Positions 57,019 through 64,000 of a DNA stretch of 64,000 nucleotides are shown here, piece after piece. Each line of letters starts with the position of its first letter. Positions within the stretch are counted from its first letter, which is position 1. Where the stretch lies: positions 62,001 to 126,000 of the forward strand of contig NZ_QPLJ01000003.1 in the NCBI RefSeq assembly GCF_003340555.1, in the 5' to 3' direction. Below the pieces are notes generated by a model. The model was not told the DNA's origin, did not search any database, and saw only the letters and a program-made list of their open reading frames with translations. The stretch comes from Jannaschia formosa. Its GTDB lineage: Bacteria > Pseudomonadota > Alphaproteobacteria > Rhodobacterales > Rhodobacteraceae. The translations under genes and the position numbers were made by a program.

Positions 57019-58383
57019 TCACTCCGCCGGCGATGCGGCTTTCTCACCGGGCAGGCGCATGCCCGTCCCGTCGGCGCCCCCCGCGCCGTAATGGGCGGCG
57101 AACTCCTCCTCGATCGTGGCCGGGCGCGGCAGCGGCTTCTCGAAGACGCCGAGCAGCGGCAGGATCACCAGGAAGTAGGCGAACCAGTAGGCCGAGCCGA
57201 GCAGCGAGAGCGAGCCCCACGGTTCCTCGGCGGGCATGGAGCCGAGCCACATCAGGAAGAAGAAGTCGACGACCAGCAGCCAGTACCACCACTTGAACAT
57301 CGGGCGATACCGGCCCGAGCGGACCGACGACGTGTCGAGCCAGGGCGCGAACGCCATGACCGCGATCGCGCCGAACATGGCGAGCACGCCGAAGAAGGCC
57401 GCATCGATGATCCCGCCCGAGATCCAGCTGAAGAACATCACGATCCAGACGTCGGAGGTGAAGGCGCGCAGGATCGCGTAGAAGGGCAGGAAGTACCATT
57501 CGGGCACGATATGGGCCGGCGTCGCCAGGGCGTTCGCCTCGATGTAGTTGTCCGGGTGGCCCAGGTAGTTCGGCATGAAGCCGACCACCGCGAAGAAGAC
57601 CAGCAGGATCACGGCCAGCGCGAACAGGTCCTTGATCACGAAGTAGGGCCAGAACGGCAGCGTGTCCGCCTCCGCCTCGGCCTTCGAGGTGCGGCGCACC
57701 TCGACCCCGGTCGGGTTGCTGTTGCCGGTGTGGTGGAAGGCCCAGATCTTCATGATCGTCAGGCCGAGGATCAGGAACGGCATCAGGTAGTGCAGCGAGA
57801 AGAAGCGGTTCAGCGTGGGGTTGCCCACAGCGGGTCCGCCCAGCAGCCAGGTCTGCAGCGGCTCGCCGATGAACGGGATGGCGCCGAAGAGGCCGGTGAT
57901 CACGGTCGCGCCCCAGAAGGACATCTGACCCCAAGGCAGGACGTAGCCCATGAAGGCGGTGCCCATCATCAGCAGGTAGATGACGATACCCAGGATCCAG
58001 GTCAGCTCCCGCGGGGCCTTGTAGGACCCGTAGTAGAGGTTGCGGAAGATATGCGCGTAGACCGCGACGAAGAACAGCGAGGCGCCGTTCTGGTGGATGT
58101 AGCGCAGGGCCCAGCCGCCGTTCACGTTGCGCATGATGTGCTCGACCGAGGCGAAGGCCAGGTCGACATGCGGCGTGTAGTGCATGACCAGCACGATGCC
58201 GGTGACGATCTGCAGCACCAGCGTGAAGGACAGGATGATGCCCCAGATCCACATCCAGTTGAGGTTCTTCGGGGTGCGAATCATCAGCGTGTTGTAGAGC
58301 AGGCTGATGATCGGCAGCCGGGTCTCGACCCACTTCTCGCCCTTGGTGGACGGGGTATAGGTGTCGTGGGGAATACCAGACAT
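57019..58383 (-). CDS. petB: Cytochrome b of the bc1 complex; Lys at the expected fourth haem-ligand His
   Basis: 454 residues, eight transmembrane helices, PEWYF quinol-site motif present ([15 protein letters not shown]). Haem ligands expected at 97, 111, 198 and 212 (Rhodobacter numbering, which fits this protein without gaps up to here): His97 and His111 are in [19 protein letters not shown] and His198 in [10 protein letters not shown]. Position 212 is Lys in [19 protein letters not shown], where Rhodobacter has HIWAFHTTG. The codon is AAG, two changes from CAC. All else looks intact. It oxidises quinol and pumps charge as part of the cytochrome bc1 complex. Middle gene of petABC. Confidence 0.95.
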   Translation of the reverse strand: MSGIPHDTYTPSTKGEKWVETRLPIISLLYNTLMIRTPKNLNWMWIWGIILSFTLVLQIVTGIVLVMHYTPHVDLAFASVEHIMRNVNGGWALRYIHQNGASLFFVAVYAHIFRNLYYGSYKAPRELTWILGIVIYLLMMGTAFMGYVLPWGQMSFWGATVITGLFGAIPFIGEPLQTWLLGGPAVGNPTLNRFFSLHYLMPFLILGLTIMKIWAFHHTGNSNPTGVEVRRTSKAEAEADTLPFWPYFVIKDLFALAVILLVFFAVVGFMPNYLGHPDNYIEANALATPAHIVPEWYFLPFYAILRAFTSDVWIVMFFSWISGGIIDAAFFGVLAMFGAIAVMAFAPWLDTSSVRSGRYRPMFKWWYWLLVVDFFFLMWLGSMPAEEPWGSLSLLGSAYWFAYFLVILPLLGVFEKPLPRPATIEEEFAAHYGAGGADGTGMRLPGEKAASPAE

Positions 58384-58393
58384 GTGTCTCTCC

Positions 58394-58960
58394 TCAGCCC
58401 AGGGTCACGGTCGTCCCGTCGAAGACGACGGGCGGAATCGGAAGGTTGCGGGGCGCCGGGCCGCGCCGGACACGGCCGGACACGTCGTAATGCGACCCGT
58501 GGCAGGGGCAGAACCAGCCGCCGAAATCGCCGGCGCCGTCGCCGAGGGGCACGCAGCCCAGATGGGTGCAGACGCCCATCATCACGAGCCATTCACGGTT
58601 TTCGCCGATCGCGCGATTCTCGTCCAGCGCCGGGGCGGCGCCGTCGATATTGGCATTGTTCGCAAGCGGGTCCGGCAGCGCCTCGATGTCGATCTGCGCG
58701 ATGGCCTCGAGGATCTCTTCCTCGGTGCGACGGCGGATGAAGACCGGCTTGCCCAGCCACAGGGCGGTGATCTGCGTCCCCGGCTCCACGCCCGAGACGT
58801 CGACGTCGATCGAGGCCAGGGCCTGCACGTCCGCCGAGGGGTTCATCTGGTTTACAAGCGGCCAGACCGCGGCGCCCGTCGCGACGATCCCTGCGCCAGC
58901 GGTGGCGTAGTAGAGGAAGTCGCGCCGGGTGCCCTCGTGATGATCGTCTGCATGTGCCAC
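58394..58960 (-). CDS. petA: Ubiquinol-cytochrome c reductase iron-sulfur (Rieske) subunit
   Basis: 188 residues from GTG 58960, preceded by GGGGAGA; no ATG is available in frame. A Tat-type N-terminus ([21 protein letters not shown]) gives the membrane anchor and export. Rieske [2Fe-2S] boxes are CTHLGC and CPCHGSHYD, with Cys/His pairs and disulphide Cys complete. The end [17 protein letters not shown] is standard. First gene of petABC, 10 bp before petB, so the operon promoter lies in 58961-59165. Confidence 0.95.
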   Translation of the reverse strand: MAHADDHHEGTRRDFLYYATAGAGIVATGAAVWPLVNQMNPSADVQALASIDVDVSGVEPGTQITALWLGKPVFIRRRTEEEILEAIAQIDIEALPDPLANNANIDGAAPALDENRAIGENREWLVMMGVCTHLGCVPLGDGAGDFGGWFCPCHGSHYDVSGRVRRGPAPRNLPIPPVVFDGTTVTLG

Positions 58961-59165
58961 GTTGAGGCGTCTCCCCTGCTTGGGTGGGCGGTCCCGCCCG
59001 ATTGCGCTGCGGCCGCCGCGTGCGGCGCCGCCATGTCCAGAGGCCCTTACCCCAATCGGGATACGGAATTCCAGCGGACAATCCACCGCAGCATCGTCCC
59101 TTCGTCGGAGCGCGATCTAGGCCCGGCCCGCGTCCCGTCATCGGGCTGCGACCGCGCGCCGCTCC
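58961..59165. promoter_or_regulatory. Upstream region of petABC
   Basis: About 200 bases between divergently placed ends: the pet operon start on one side and the stop of the GNAT gene on the other (both minus strand). It should carry the pet promoter. No clear box can be assigned by eye. Confidence 0.35.
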
Positions 59166-59582
59166 CTACAGGGGGCGCGTCATGTCGCGGTGGGGAATGC
59201 CCGCATCGTCGTAGACCGGCCCCTCCGCCACAAAGCCCAGACGCTCGTAGAAGCCAAGCGCCTCGGTCTGCGCGCCCAGCAGCGCCGTCCCGAAACCCAT
59301 CGCCCGCAGCTCCTCCATCACGTGGCGCATCAGCCGCGCGCCAAGGCCCCGGCCGCGGGCGCGGGCCAGCACCGCGACCCGCTGGATCTTGGCCACCTCG
59401 CCCAGCGGCATGACGCGCAGGGTCGCGACCGGCCCCTCGGCATCGGTCATCAGCCAGTGCAGGCAGTCCGGGTCCGCGCCGTCCACCTCGTCGGCGAGCG
59501 ACACGCCCTGCTCGCGCATGAAGACCTCCGCCCGGATGGCGAGCGCGGCCTCGAGGTCCGTGACGCGGGCGATCCCGCTCAT
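59166..59582 (-). CDS. GNAT family N-acetyltransferase
   Basis: 138 residues. Acetyl-CoA-binding motif A: AKIQRVAVLARARGRGLGARLMRHVM (Q/RxxGxG/A as RGRGLG), followed by motif B with ALGFYERLGFVAEGPVYDDAGIPH. The start is ATG 59582, overlapping the stop of the GST gene (ATGA), so the two are coupled. The first ~25 residues (RVTDLEAALAIRAEVFMREQGVSL) resemble ElaA-like and YitI-like acetyltransferases. The acceptor substrate is unknown. Confidence 0.88.
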   Translation of the reverse strand: MSGIARVTDLEAALAIRAEVFMREQGVSLADEVDGADPDCLHWLMTDAEGPVATLRVMPLGEVAKIQRVAVLARARGRGLGARLMRHVMEELRAMGFGTALLGAQTEALGFYERLGFVAEGPVYDDAGIPHRDMTRPL

Positions 59583-60178
59583 GCAGGCCGGGTCGCGTCC
59601 ATCGCAGGCCGCGCGGCGAAGCGCTCGGCCCAGGCGGCGAGCGACGGGCGCCCCGGCCGCCAGTCGCGGTCGCCATGACGGAGGTCGAGATAGCCCAGCG
59701 CGCAGCCCATCGCGATCTGCGCGGCGTTCAGCGGCCCTTCCAGCAGCGGCATCGACCGGTCCTCGGCCGCGTCCAGCGAGCGCGTGACCTTCGTCCATTG
59801 CGCGTCCATCAGCGGCTGGTGCCACTTCTCCTCGGGGCGCAGGCGCTTCTCGTAGACGATGGCCAGCGCCGCCTCGAGGATCGCGTCTGCATTCGCCTCC
59901 AGCGCCAGCACCTCCCAGAGCCGGCTCTCGGGATAGAGCTTCCCCCCGCCGATCGCGTCGAGATAGCGCGTGATGACCCGGCTGTCGTAGAGCGCGGGTC
60001 CGTCGTCGCGGATCAGGCAGGGGATCTTGCCCGAGGGATTCGCGGCGTTCAGGTCGGCATCGCCGCCCAGCGGGTTCGCGGTCACGGTGCGGACCTCGAC
60101 ATCGGTCTGGCCGAGCTCCAGCAGGGTGACGCGGCACTTGCGCGCGAAGGGCGAGGCGGGGGAGCTGAGAAGCTGCAT
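59579..60178 (-). CDS. Glutathione S-transferase family protein
   Basis: 199 residues. Thioredoxin-like N-terminal domain (1-~78): MQLLSSPASPFARKCRV with Ser in the active-site region, NPSGKIPCLI (cis-Pro) and DDGPALYDSRVITRYLD, the glutathione-binding loop. The alpha-helical C-terminal domain (~85-195) has SLAAWAERFAARPAM. It probably conjugates glutathione or acts as a peroxidase/isomerase. It is coupled to the acetyltransferase gene downstream by an ATGA overlap. A GGAGA ribosome site is present. Confidence 0.9.
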   Translation of the reverse strand: MQLLSSPASPFARKCRVTLLELGQTDVEVRTVTANPLGGDADLNAANPSGKIPCLIRDDGPALYDSRVITRYLDAIGGGKLYPESRLWEVLALEANADAILEAALAIVYEKRLRPEEKWHQPLMDAQWTKVTRSLDAAEDRSMPLLEGPLNAAQIAMGCALGYLDLRHGDRDWRPGRPSLAAWAERFAARPAMDATRPA

Positions 60179-60244
60179 CGGGGTCTCCGGGAATGTGGTC
60201 GCGGCGACGCTAGCCGCGGCGCCCGCCGGAGGGAAGCGCCCCGG

Positions 60245-60850
60245 TCAGCCGTCCCGCATCAGCGCGGCCAGCGCACCAAGCTCCGACCCGACCCCCTGCC
60301 CCACCGCCCCGGCGGCGCGCAGGCGGACGTCGTCGGGCTTGTTCTGGCCCAGCTTCCAGGTCGCGTCGGTCTCGATCCCTTCAAGCCGGCAGGGCACGAT
60401 CTGGCGCATCATCCGCTCCAGCACCTCGGGCGTCATCTTTGCCGTGGTCCAGGGCGCCTTGCCCTCGAGCCGTGCCTCGAACCCGGCGCTCTGCCGGTCG
60501 AGCATGTCGCGCATCGCGTCCTCCGGCAGCCGCACCAGCCGCCCGCGCAGATGCGCGGCGACATAGTTCCAGGTCGGCACCTGGTCGGGCACCCCGTACC
60601 AGTCCGGCGAGACGTAGCCGTCCGGCCCCGAAACGGCGATCACCGCCGCGCAGGGCAGGCAGGCGAGGATCGGGTTGGAGCGGACGAGGTGCAGATCCGC
60701 CGACCGCCCGTCCTCCGCCAGAAGGAACGGAATATGCGACAGCAGCGGCCCGGGTTCGGCGTTCACGGCAAGCGTGCCGAAGGACCGCGCGCGGACGAAG
60801 TCCAGCGTGCGGGGCTCGGGGACGCGGCGGAAGGCGGGGTTCGGATGCAT
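60245..60850 (-). CDS. PaiB-like FMN-binding negative regulator family protein
   Basis: 201 residues, the normal length. Starts MHPNPAFR and carries the PaiB split-barrel signature: FGTLAVNAEPGPLLSHIPFLL, LHLVRSNPIL, VSGPDGYVSPDWYG, VPTWNYVAAHLRGRL, and KMTPEVLERMMRQIV. Members bind FMN or haem, and some repress protease or sporulation genes in Bacillus; here a flavin-binding role is more certain than regulation. It shares a 47-bp divergent spacer with the exchanger gene. Confidence 0.85.
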   Translation of the reverse strand: MHPNPAFRRVPEPRTLDFVRARSFGTLAVNAEPGPLLSHIPFLLAEDGRSADLHLVRSNPILACLPCAAVIAVSGPDGYVSPDWYGVPDQVPTWNYVAAHLRGRLVRLPEDAMRDMLDRQSAGFEARLEGKAPWTTAKMTPEVLERMMRQIVPCRLEGIETDATWKLGQNKPDDVRLRAAGAVGQGVGSELGALAALMRDG

Positions 60851-60897
60851 GGTCCCGGCATGCCCTTGGGCTAGGTCGCAGGCAACGGAGGAATTGC

Positions 60898-61929
60898 ATG
60901 CTGTCAGATCTTTCCACCCCCGTCGTCGCCGCGATCTTCGTCGCCGCGGCCGTCGTCGTGTTCCTCGTCTCGCTGCGGATCACCCGGCTGGCCGACGTCA
61001 TCGCCGACCGCACCGGCATCGGCGAGGCGCTGGCGGGTGGTCTGCTTCTGGGCGCGGCAACCTCGCTCTCCGGCCTCACGGTCTCGGCGACGGCGGCCTG
61101 GTCCGGCGACGCAAGCCTCGCCATCGCGAACGGCGTGGGCGGCATCGCGGCGCAGACCGCCTTCCTCGCCGCCGCCGACATCGCCCTCCGCAAGGCCAAT
61201 CTGGAACATGCCGCGGCCGAGCCCGCGAACCTGTTCCAAGCCGCGCTGCTGATGACGCTTCTGACCCTGCCGATTCTGGCCTTCGCCCTGCCCGCGCAGT
61301 CGGTCTTCGGCGTCCATCCGGCCAGCGTGATGATGGCCGTCGCCTATCTCTACGGGGTGCGGGTCGCGTCGCAGGTGCGCGAGACGCCGATGTGGCAGCC
61401 GGTGCAGACCTCCGACACCCGCAGCGACGAACCCGAGGACCCGGAGGAGGAGAACCGCAGCGCGCTGAAGCCCGCCCTGGCCTTCGCGGTGCTGGCCGCG
61501 ATCCTCGGCCTGTCGGGCTGGACGATCGCGCAGACCGCATCCGTGGCGGTCGAGCGGCTGGGCCTGTCCTCGACCGCCGTCGGGGCGCTCGGCACGGCGC
61601 TCGTCACCTCCCTGCCGGAACTGGTGACGACCGTGGCCGCGGTCCGGCGCGGGGCGCTCCAACTGGCGGTGGGCGGGATCATCGGCGGCAACACCTTCGA
61701 CACGATGTTCCTCGTGGTGTCGGACGCGTTCTACCGCGACGGCCCGATTTTCGCGGCGATGGCGCGCGAGGACCTGTTCTGGCTCGCCGTCGGCCTGACC
61801 ATGACCGGAGTGCTGACCGCGGGCCTGATCCGGCGAGAGCGGCGCGGTCCCGGCGGCATCGGGGTCGAGACGGTCACGCTTCTCGCGCTCTATGGCGGCG
61901 CGGTCGTCGTCCAGTCTCGCCTGATGTGA
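60898..61929 (+). CDS. Sodium/calcium (CaCA) exchanger family membrane protein
   Basis: 343 residues with about ten transmembrane helices in two halves. The alpha-repeat-like motifs are EALAGGLLLGAATSLSGLTVS (first half, ~40-60) and STAVGALGTALVTSLPELVTTVAAV (second half, ~220-245), with the acidic/Ser-Pro-Glu pattern of cation exchangers. A charged cytoplasmic loop (SDEPEDPEEENR) separates the halves. It exchanges Na+ or H+ for Ca2+ or similar ions; the first repeat lacks the usual Pro-Glu, so ion choice is uncertain. The start ATG follows GGAGGAATT. Confidence 0.8.
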   Translation: MLSDLSTPVVAAIFVAAAVVVFLVSLRITRLADVIADRTGIGEALAGGLLLGAATSLSGLTVSATAAWSGDASLAIANGVGGIAAQTAFLAAADIALRKANLEHAAAEPANLFQAALLMTLLTLPILAFALPAQSVFGVHPASVMMAVAYLYGVRVASQVRETPMWQPVQTSDTRSDEPEDPEEENRSALKPALAFAVLAAILGLSGWTIAQTASVAVERLGLSSTAVGALGTALVTSLPELVTTVAAVRRGALQLAVGGIIGGNTFDTMFLVVSDAFYRDGPIFAAMAREDLFWLAVGLTMTGVLTAGLIRRERRGPGGIGVETVTLLALYGGAVVVQSRLM

Positions 61930-61983
61930 GGCCCGGCGCCGACACGGCTTGCAACTGCCGGGCGGCGGACGCAATTTGCCCGA

Positions 61984-62904
61984 ATGGCCGAAGCCCTCGC
62001 CTTCCCCCCCGACCGTCTGCGGTCGGCCATCCTCCTGCGCGTGCTGGCCGCCGCAATGGGAACCGGCATCGGCATCTGCATCCACGGCGCCAGCAAGGCG
62101 GGGGCGACGACGGGCCAGGTCGTGCTGCTGCGCGCGGCGCTCTCGATCCCGATCCTGCTTCTCTGGGTCTCCGTCTCGGGGCCGCTGAAGGCGGCGCTGC
62201 CTAACAGCACGCGAGCGCATCTGATGCGCGGCCTTCTGGGCGGAACGGTGATGGTCCTGAACTTCTATGCGCTGGGCCAGCTGCCGGTCACCCATGCGCA
62301 GACGATCTCCTACCTGACGCCGATCCTCGCCGTGCCCGCCGCCGTGATCCTGCTGGGTGAGCGGCTCAGCGTGAAGGCGGTGCTGGCCGTGTCGCTGGGC
62401 TTCGCCGGGATGATCGCGATGCTCTACACCACGGCGGCCAATCCCGACTGGGGCTGGGCGGAGCTGTCAGGCATGATCGCCGGGCTCTGCTCGGCGATGG
62501 TGATGGCGCTGCTGCGGGTGATGATCCGCAAGATGACGCTGACCGAGACGACCAGTTCGATCGCGATCTCCTTTGCCCTGATCGCCAGCTGCGTCGGGCT
62601 GGTCGCCGTGGCCTTCACCGGCTGGACGCCGATGACCGGGGAGCTCTGGGCCTGGCTCGCCGCGGCGGGCCTGTTCGGCGCGGCGACCCACATCACCGCG
62701 ACCGAGGCGGCGCGCCGCGCGCCCATCGGCGCGCTGGCGGCCTACGACTATACCGGCCTCGTCTTCGCCGTGGCGCTCGACTTCCTGCTGTTCTCGAACC
62801 TGCCGGGTCCCTGGGCCTGGCTCGGCATCGCGCTGATCGTCGGCGCGGGCGGGCTGGCCGCCTGGACGCCGCGCCCCGAGGGCACCTGGCTGCGTCTCAA
62901 GTAG
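61984..62904 (+). CDS. EamA/DMT family transporter
   Basis: 306 residues, ten predicted helices in two EamA halves: GASKAGATTGQVVLLRAALSIPILLLW ... YLTPILAVPAAVILLGERLS (first) and MRKMTLTETTSSIAISFAL ... YDYTGLVFAVALDFLLF (second). The conserved ILLGERLS and LVFAV/WAWLGIALIVGAG regions are typical drug/metabolite transporter signatures. The exported compound is unknown (amino acids or their derivatives are common). It is 54 bp after the exchanger gene and probably has its own ribosome site. Confidence 0.88.
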   Translation: MAEALAFPPDRLRSAILLRVLAAAMGTGIGICIHGASKAGATTGQVVLLRAALSIPILLLWVSVSGPLKAALPNSTRAHLMRGLLGGTVMVLNFYALGQLPVTHAQTISYLTPILAVPAAVILLGERLSVKAVLAVSLGFAGMIAMLYTTAANPDWGWAELSGMIAGLCSAMVMALLRVMIRKMTLTETTSSIAISFALIASCVGLVAVAFTGWTPMTGELWAWLAAAGLFGAATHITATEAARRAPIGALAAYDYTGLVFAVALDFLLFSNLPGPWAWLGIALIVGAGGLAAWTPRPEGTWLRLK

Positions 62905-62922
62905 GGGCGCGGCGCCCGGGCA

Positions 62923-63429
62923 TCAGGGCAGCAGCACCGCGTCGATCACATGGATCGTCCCGTTCGAGGCGACGACATCCGGCGTCGTCACCGTCGCCCC
63001 GCCGACATGCACCGCGCCGCCCCGCCCGTTCACGCGCAGCGGCCGGCCGTTCACCGTCGGGATCGTCCCACGCGCGCCCAGCAGCGACGAGGCAGGATAG
63101 TTCGCGGGCGCGACGTGATAGGTCAGGATCGAGGTCAGCCGGTCGCGGTTCTCTGGCAGCAGCAGGCTGTCGAGCGTGCCCGCCGGCAGCGCCGCGAAGG
63201 CCGCGTCGGTCGGCGCGAAGACGGTGAAGGGACCCGGACCCTTCAGCGTCTCGACCAGCCCCGCCGCCTCGACGGCGGCCACGAGCATCGTGAGGTCGCC
63301 CGCCGCGACAGCGGCATCGACGATGTCGGGCTGGCCCGGCGCGGCGGTGACGCAGCCCGTCAGGGCGGTCATCCCGACGAGGCCCGCGCCGAGCGTCAGC
63401 ACGCGGCGGCGATCGTAGTAAAGGCTCAT
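62923..63429 (-). CDS. Fasciclin-domain lipoprotein
   Basis: 168 residues. The N-terminus MSLYYDRRRVLTLGAGLVGMTALTGC has a Tat-like twin Arg (RRR) and a lipobox (LTGC). One fasciclin (FAS1) domain follows: DIVDAAVAAGDLTMLVAAVEAAGLV, GPGPFTVFAPTDAAFAALP (H1/FAPT box), LTSILTYHVAP, NGTIHVIDAVLLP (H2 end). FAS1 lipoproteins mediate adhesion or envelope interactions. It converges on the DMT transporter gene (18 bp apart) and stands alone. Confidence 0.88.
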   Translation of the reverse strand: MSLYYDRRRVLTLGAGLVGMTALTGCVTAAPGQPDIVDAAVAAGDLTMLVAAVEAAGLVETLKGPGPFTVFAPTDAAFAALPAGTLDSLLLPENRDRLTSILTYHVAPANYPASSLLGARGTIPTVNGRPLRVNGRGGAVHVGGATVTTPDVVASNGTIHVIDAVLLP

Positions 63430-63499
63430 GGCAGTTCTCCCGCTTGCGGCCATCTCTGCGGATGACAAGGGCGCACTGCCCCCGCGCACCGGGAACGGT

Positions 63500-64000
63500 T
63501 CACCCGGCGGCGGTCACGGCTGTGTGAGCGGGCTCCGCCACGAGCCGCATGCCGTCGGTTCCCGCGATCCGGGCGGCGACGATCCGGCCCTCCGGCTGGT
63601 CGCTGTCGAAGGTCACCTCGGCGAACTGCGCCGTGCGGCCCATCCGCGGGCTCTCCATCAGCACCGCATGGCGCTTCCCGACCTGCGCCGACAGGTGGCG
63701 GGCGGCGGCGGCCTCCCCGGCGGCGCGCAGCCGCGCGGCGCGATCGCGAACGACCCGCCCGTCGAGTTGCGGCATCCGCGCGGCAGGCGTGCCCTCGCGC
63801 GGCGAATAGGGGAAGACGTGCAGCCAGGTCAGGTCGCAGGCCTCCACCAGCGACAGCGACTCGGCGAAATGCGCTTCGGTCTCGGTCGGGAAGCCTGCAA
63901 TGATGTCGGCGCCGAAGGTCAGGTCGGGCCGCGCCGCCCGCGCCTCGGCGCAGAAACGGATCGCGTCGGCCCGCAGGTGACGCCGCTTCATCCGCTTCAG
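63500..64000 (-). CDS. mtaB: tRNA-t6A37 methylthiotransferase MtaB, C-terminal part (cut by window edge)
   Basis: The gene enters from the right edge; 166 codons and the stop are visible. The visible part holds the end of a radical-SAM barrel: KRMKRRHLRADAIRFCAEARAARPDLTFGADIIAGFPTETE, LTWLHVFPYSPREGTPAARMPQ, followed by a TRAM-like RNA-binding tail (KRHAVLMESPRMGRTAQFAEV). The [4Fe-4S] Cys motifs would lie upstream, outside the window. MtaB adds a methylthio group to N6-threonylcarbamoyladenosine 37 of tRNAs reading ANN codons. Confidence 0.88.
   Translation of the reverse strand: MKRMKRRHLRADAIRFCAEARAARPDLTFGADIIAGFPTETEAHFAESLSLVEACDLTWLHVFPYSPREGTPAARMPQLDGRVVRDRAARLRAAGEAAAARHLSAQVGKRHAVLMESPRMGRTAQFAEVTFDSDQPEGRIVAARIAGTDGMRLVAEPAHTAVTAAG

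Overview
The window is GC-rich chromosomal DNA of an alphaproteobacterium, most likely a member of the Rhodobacteraceae (Roseobacter/Rhodobacter-like). The evidence is petABC encoding a bc1 complex with Rhodobacter-type spacing, a rimP-nusA-ylxR-infB operon, secA divergent from a parvulin/argJ/mutT run, hemH overlapping an NDUFAF5-like methyltransferase gene, a glutathione-dependent formaldehyde dehydrogenase, and an RTX-protein-rich accessory region. I see no rRNA, tRNA, insertion sequence, phage or CRISPR array.

Layout. 0-1.6 kb: a minus-strand envelope/stress operon (DUF3618 protein cut by the window edge, holin-like membrane protein, amphipathic-helix membrane protein). 1.8-4.7 kb: two hypothetical proteins and a PhoD-like phosphatase. 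4.7-14.8 kb: housekeeping genes (secA; PPIase, argJ, mutT; a 41-residue protein; hemH and methyltransferase; comF; a coupled glutaredoxin-nitrilase-MarR run). 14.8-21.9 kb: two zinc alcohol/formaldehyde dehydrogenases around a broken manganese catalase, a NYN-domain protein, a decayed repeat-protein remnant, an intact RTX protein and an I78-type inhibitor lipoprotein. 22.1-25.0 kb: a Rieske/FAD reductase and a class III aminotransferase.

25.2-37.3 kb is the most distinctive block: an ExeM-like extracellular nuclease followed by five tandem plus-strand RTX-type proteins. Their N-terminal heads differ, but all five end in the same 70-residue module with no length change, 54 positions being invariant. 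A strong intrinsic terminator closes the block. A sixth, more diverged member lies at 18.5-20.4 kb on the other strand. No type I secretion transporter is present in the window.

37.7-49.6 kb: a zinc-type CDF exporter, then a complete minus-strand sugar-uptake and catabolic operon. In transcription order it holds a binding protein, two permeases, a small membrane protein, two ATPases, a DhaK-DhaL fusion kinase, a LacI regulator, a TIM-barrel isomerase and a Gfo/Idh/MocA dehydrogenase, mostly coupled by 1-4 bp overlaps. A perfect 16-bp palindrome upstream of the binding-protein gene is the probable operator. The substrate is not evident.

49.9-55.4 kb is the rimP-nusA-ylxR-infB operon with a terminator-like hairpin in its leader. 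55.5-64 kb holds a small membrane protein, petABC, acetyltransferase/GST, PaiB-like, Ca2+/cation antiporter, DMT transporter, fasciclin lipoprotein and the 3' part of mtaB. The cytochrome b appears to have Lys where the fourth haem-ligating His is expected, and the manganese catalase is both frameshifted and lacks a metal ligand.
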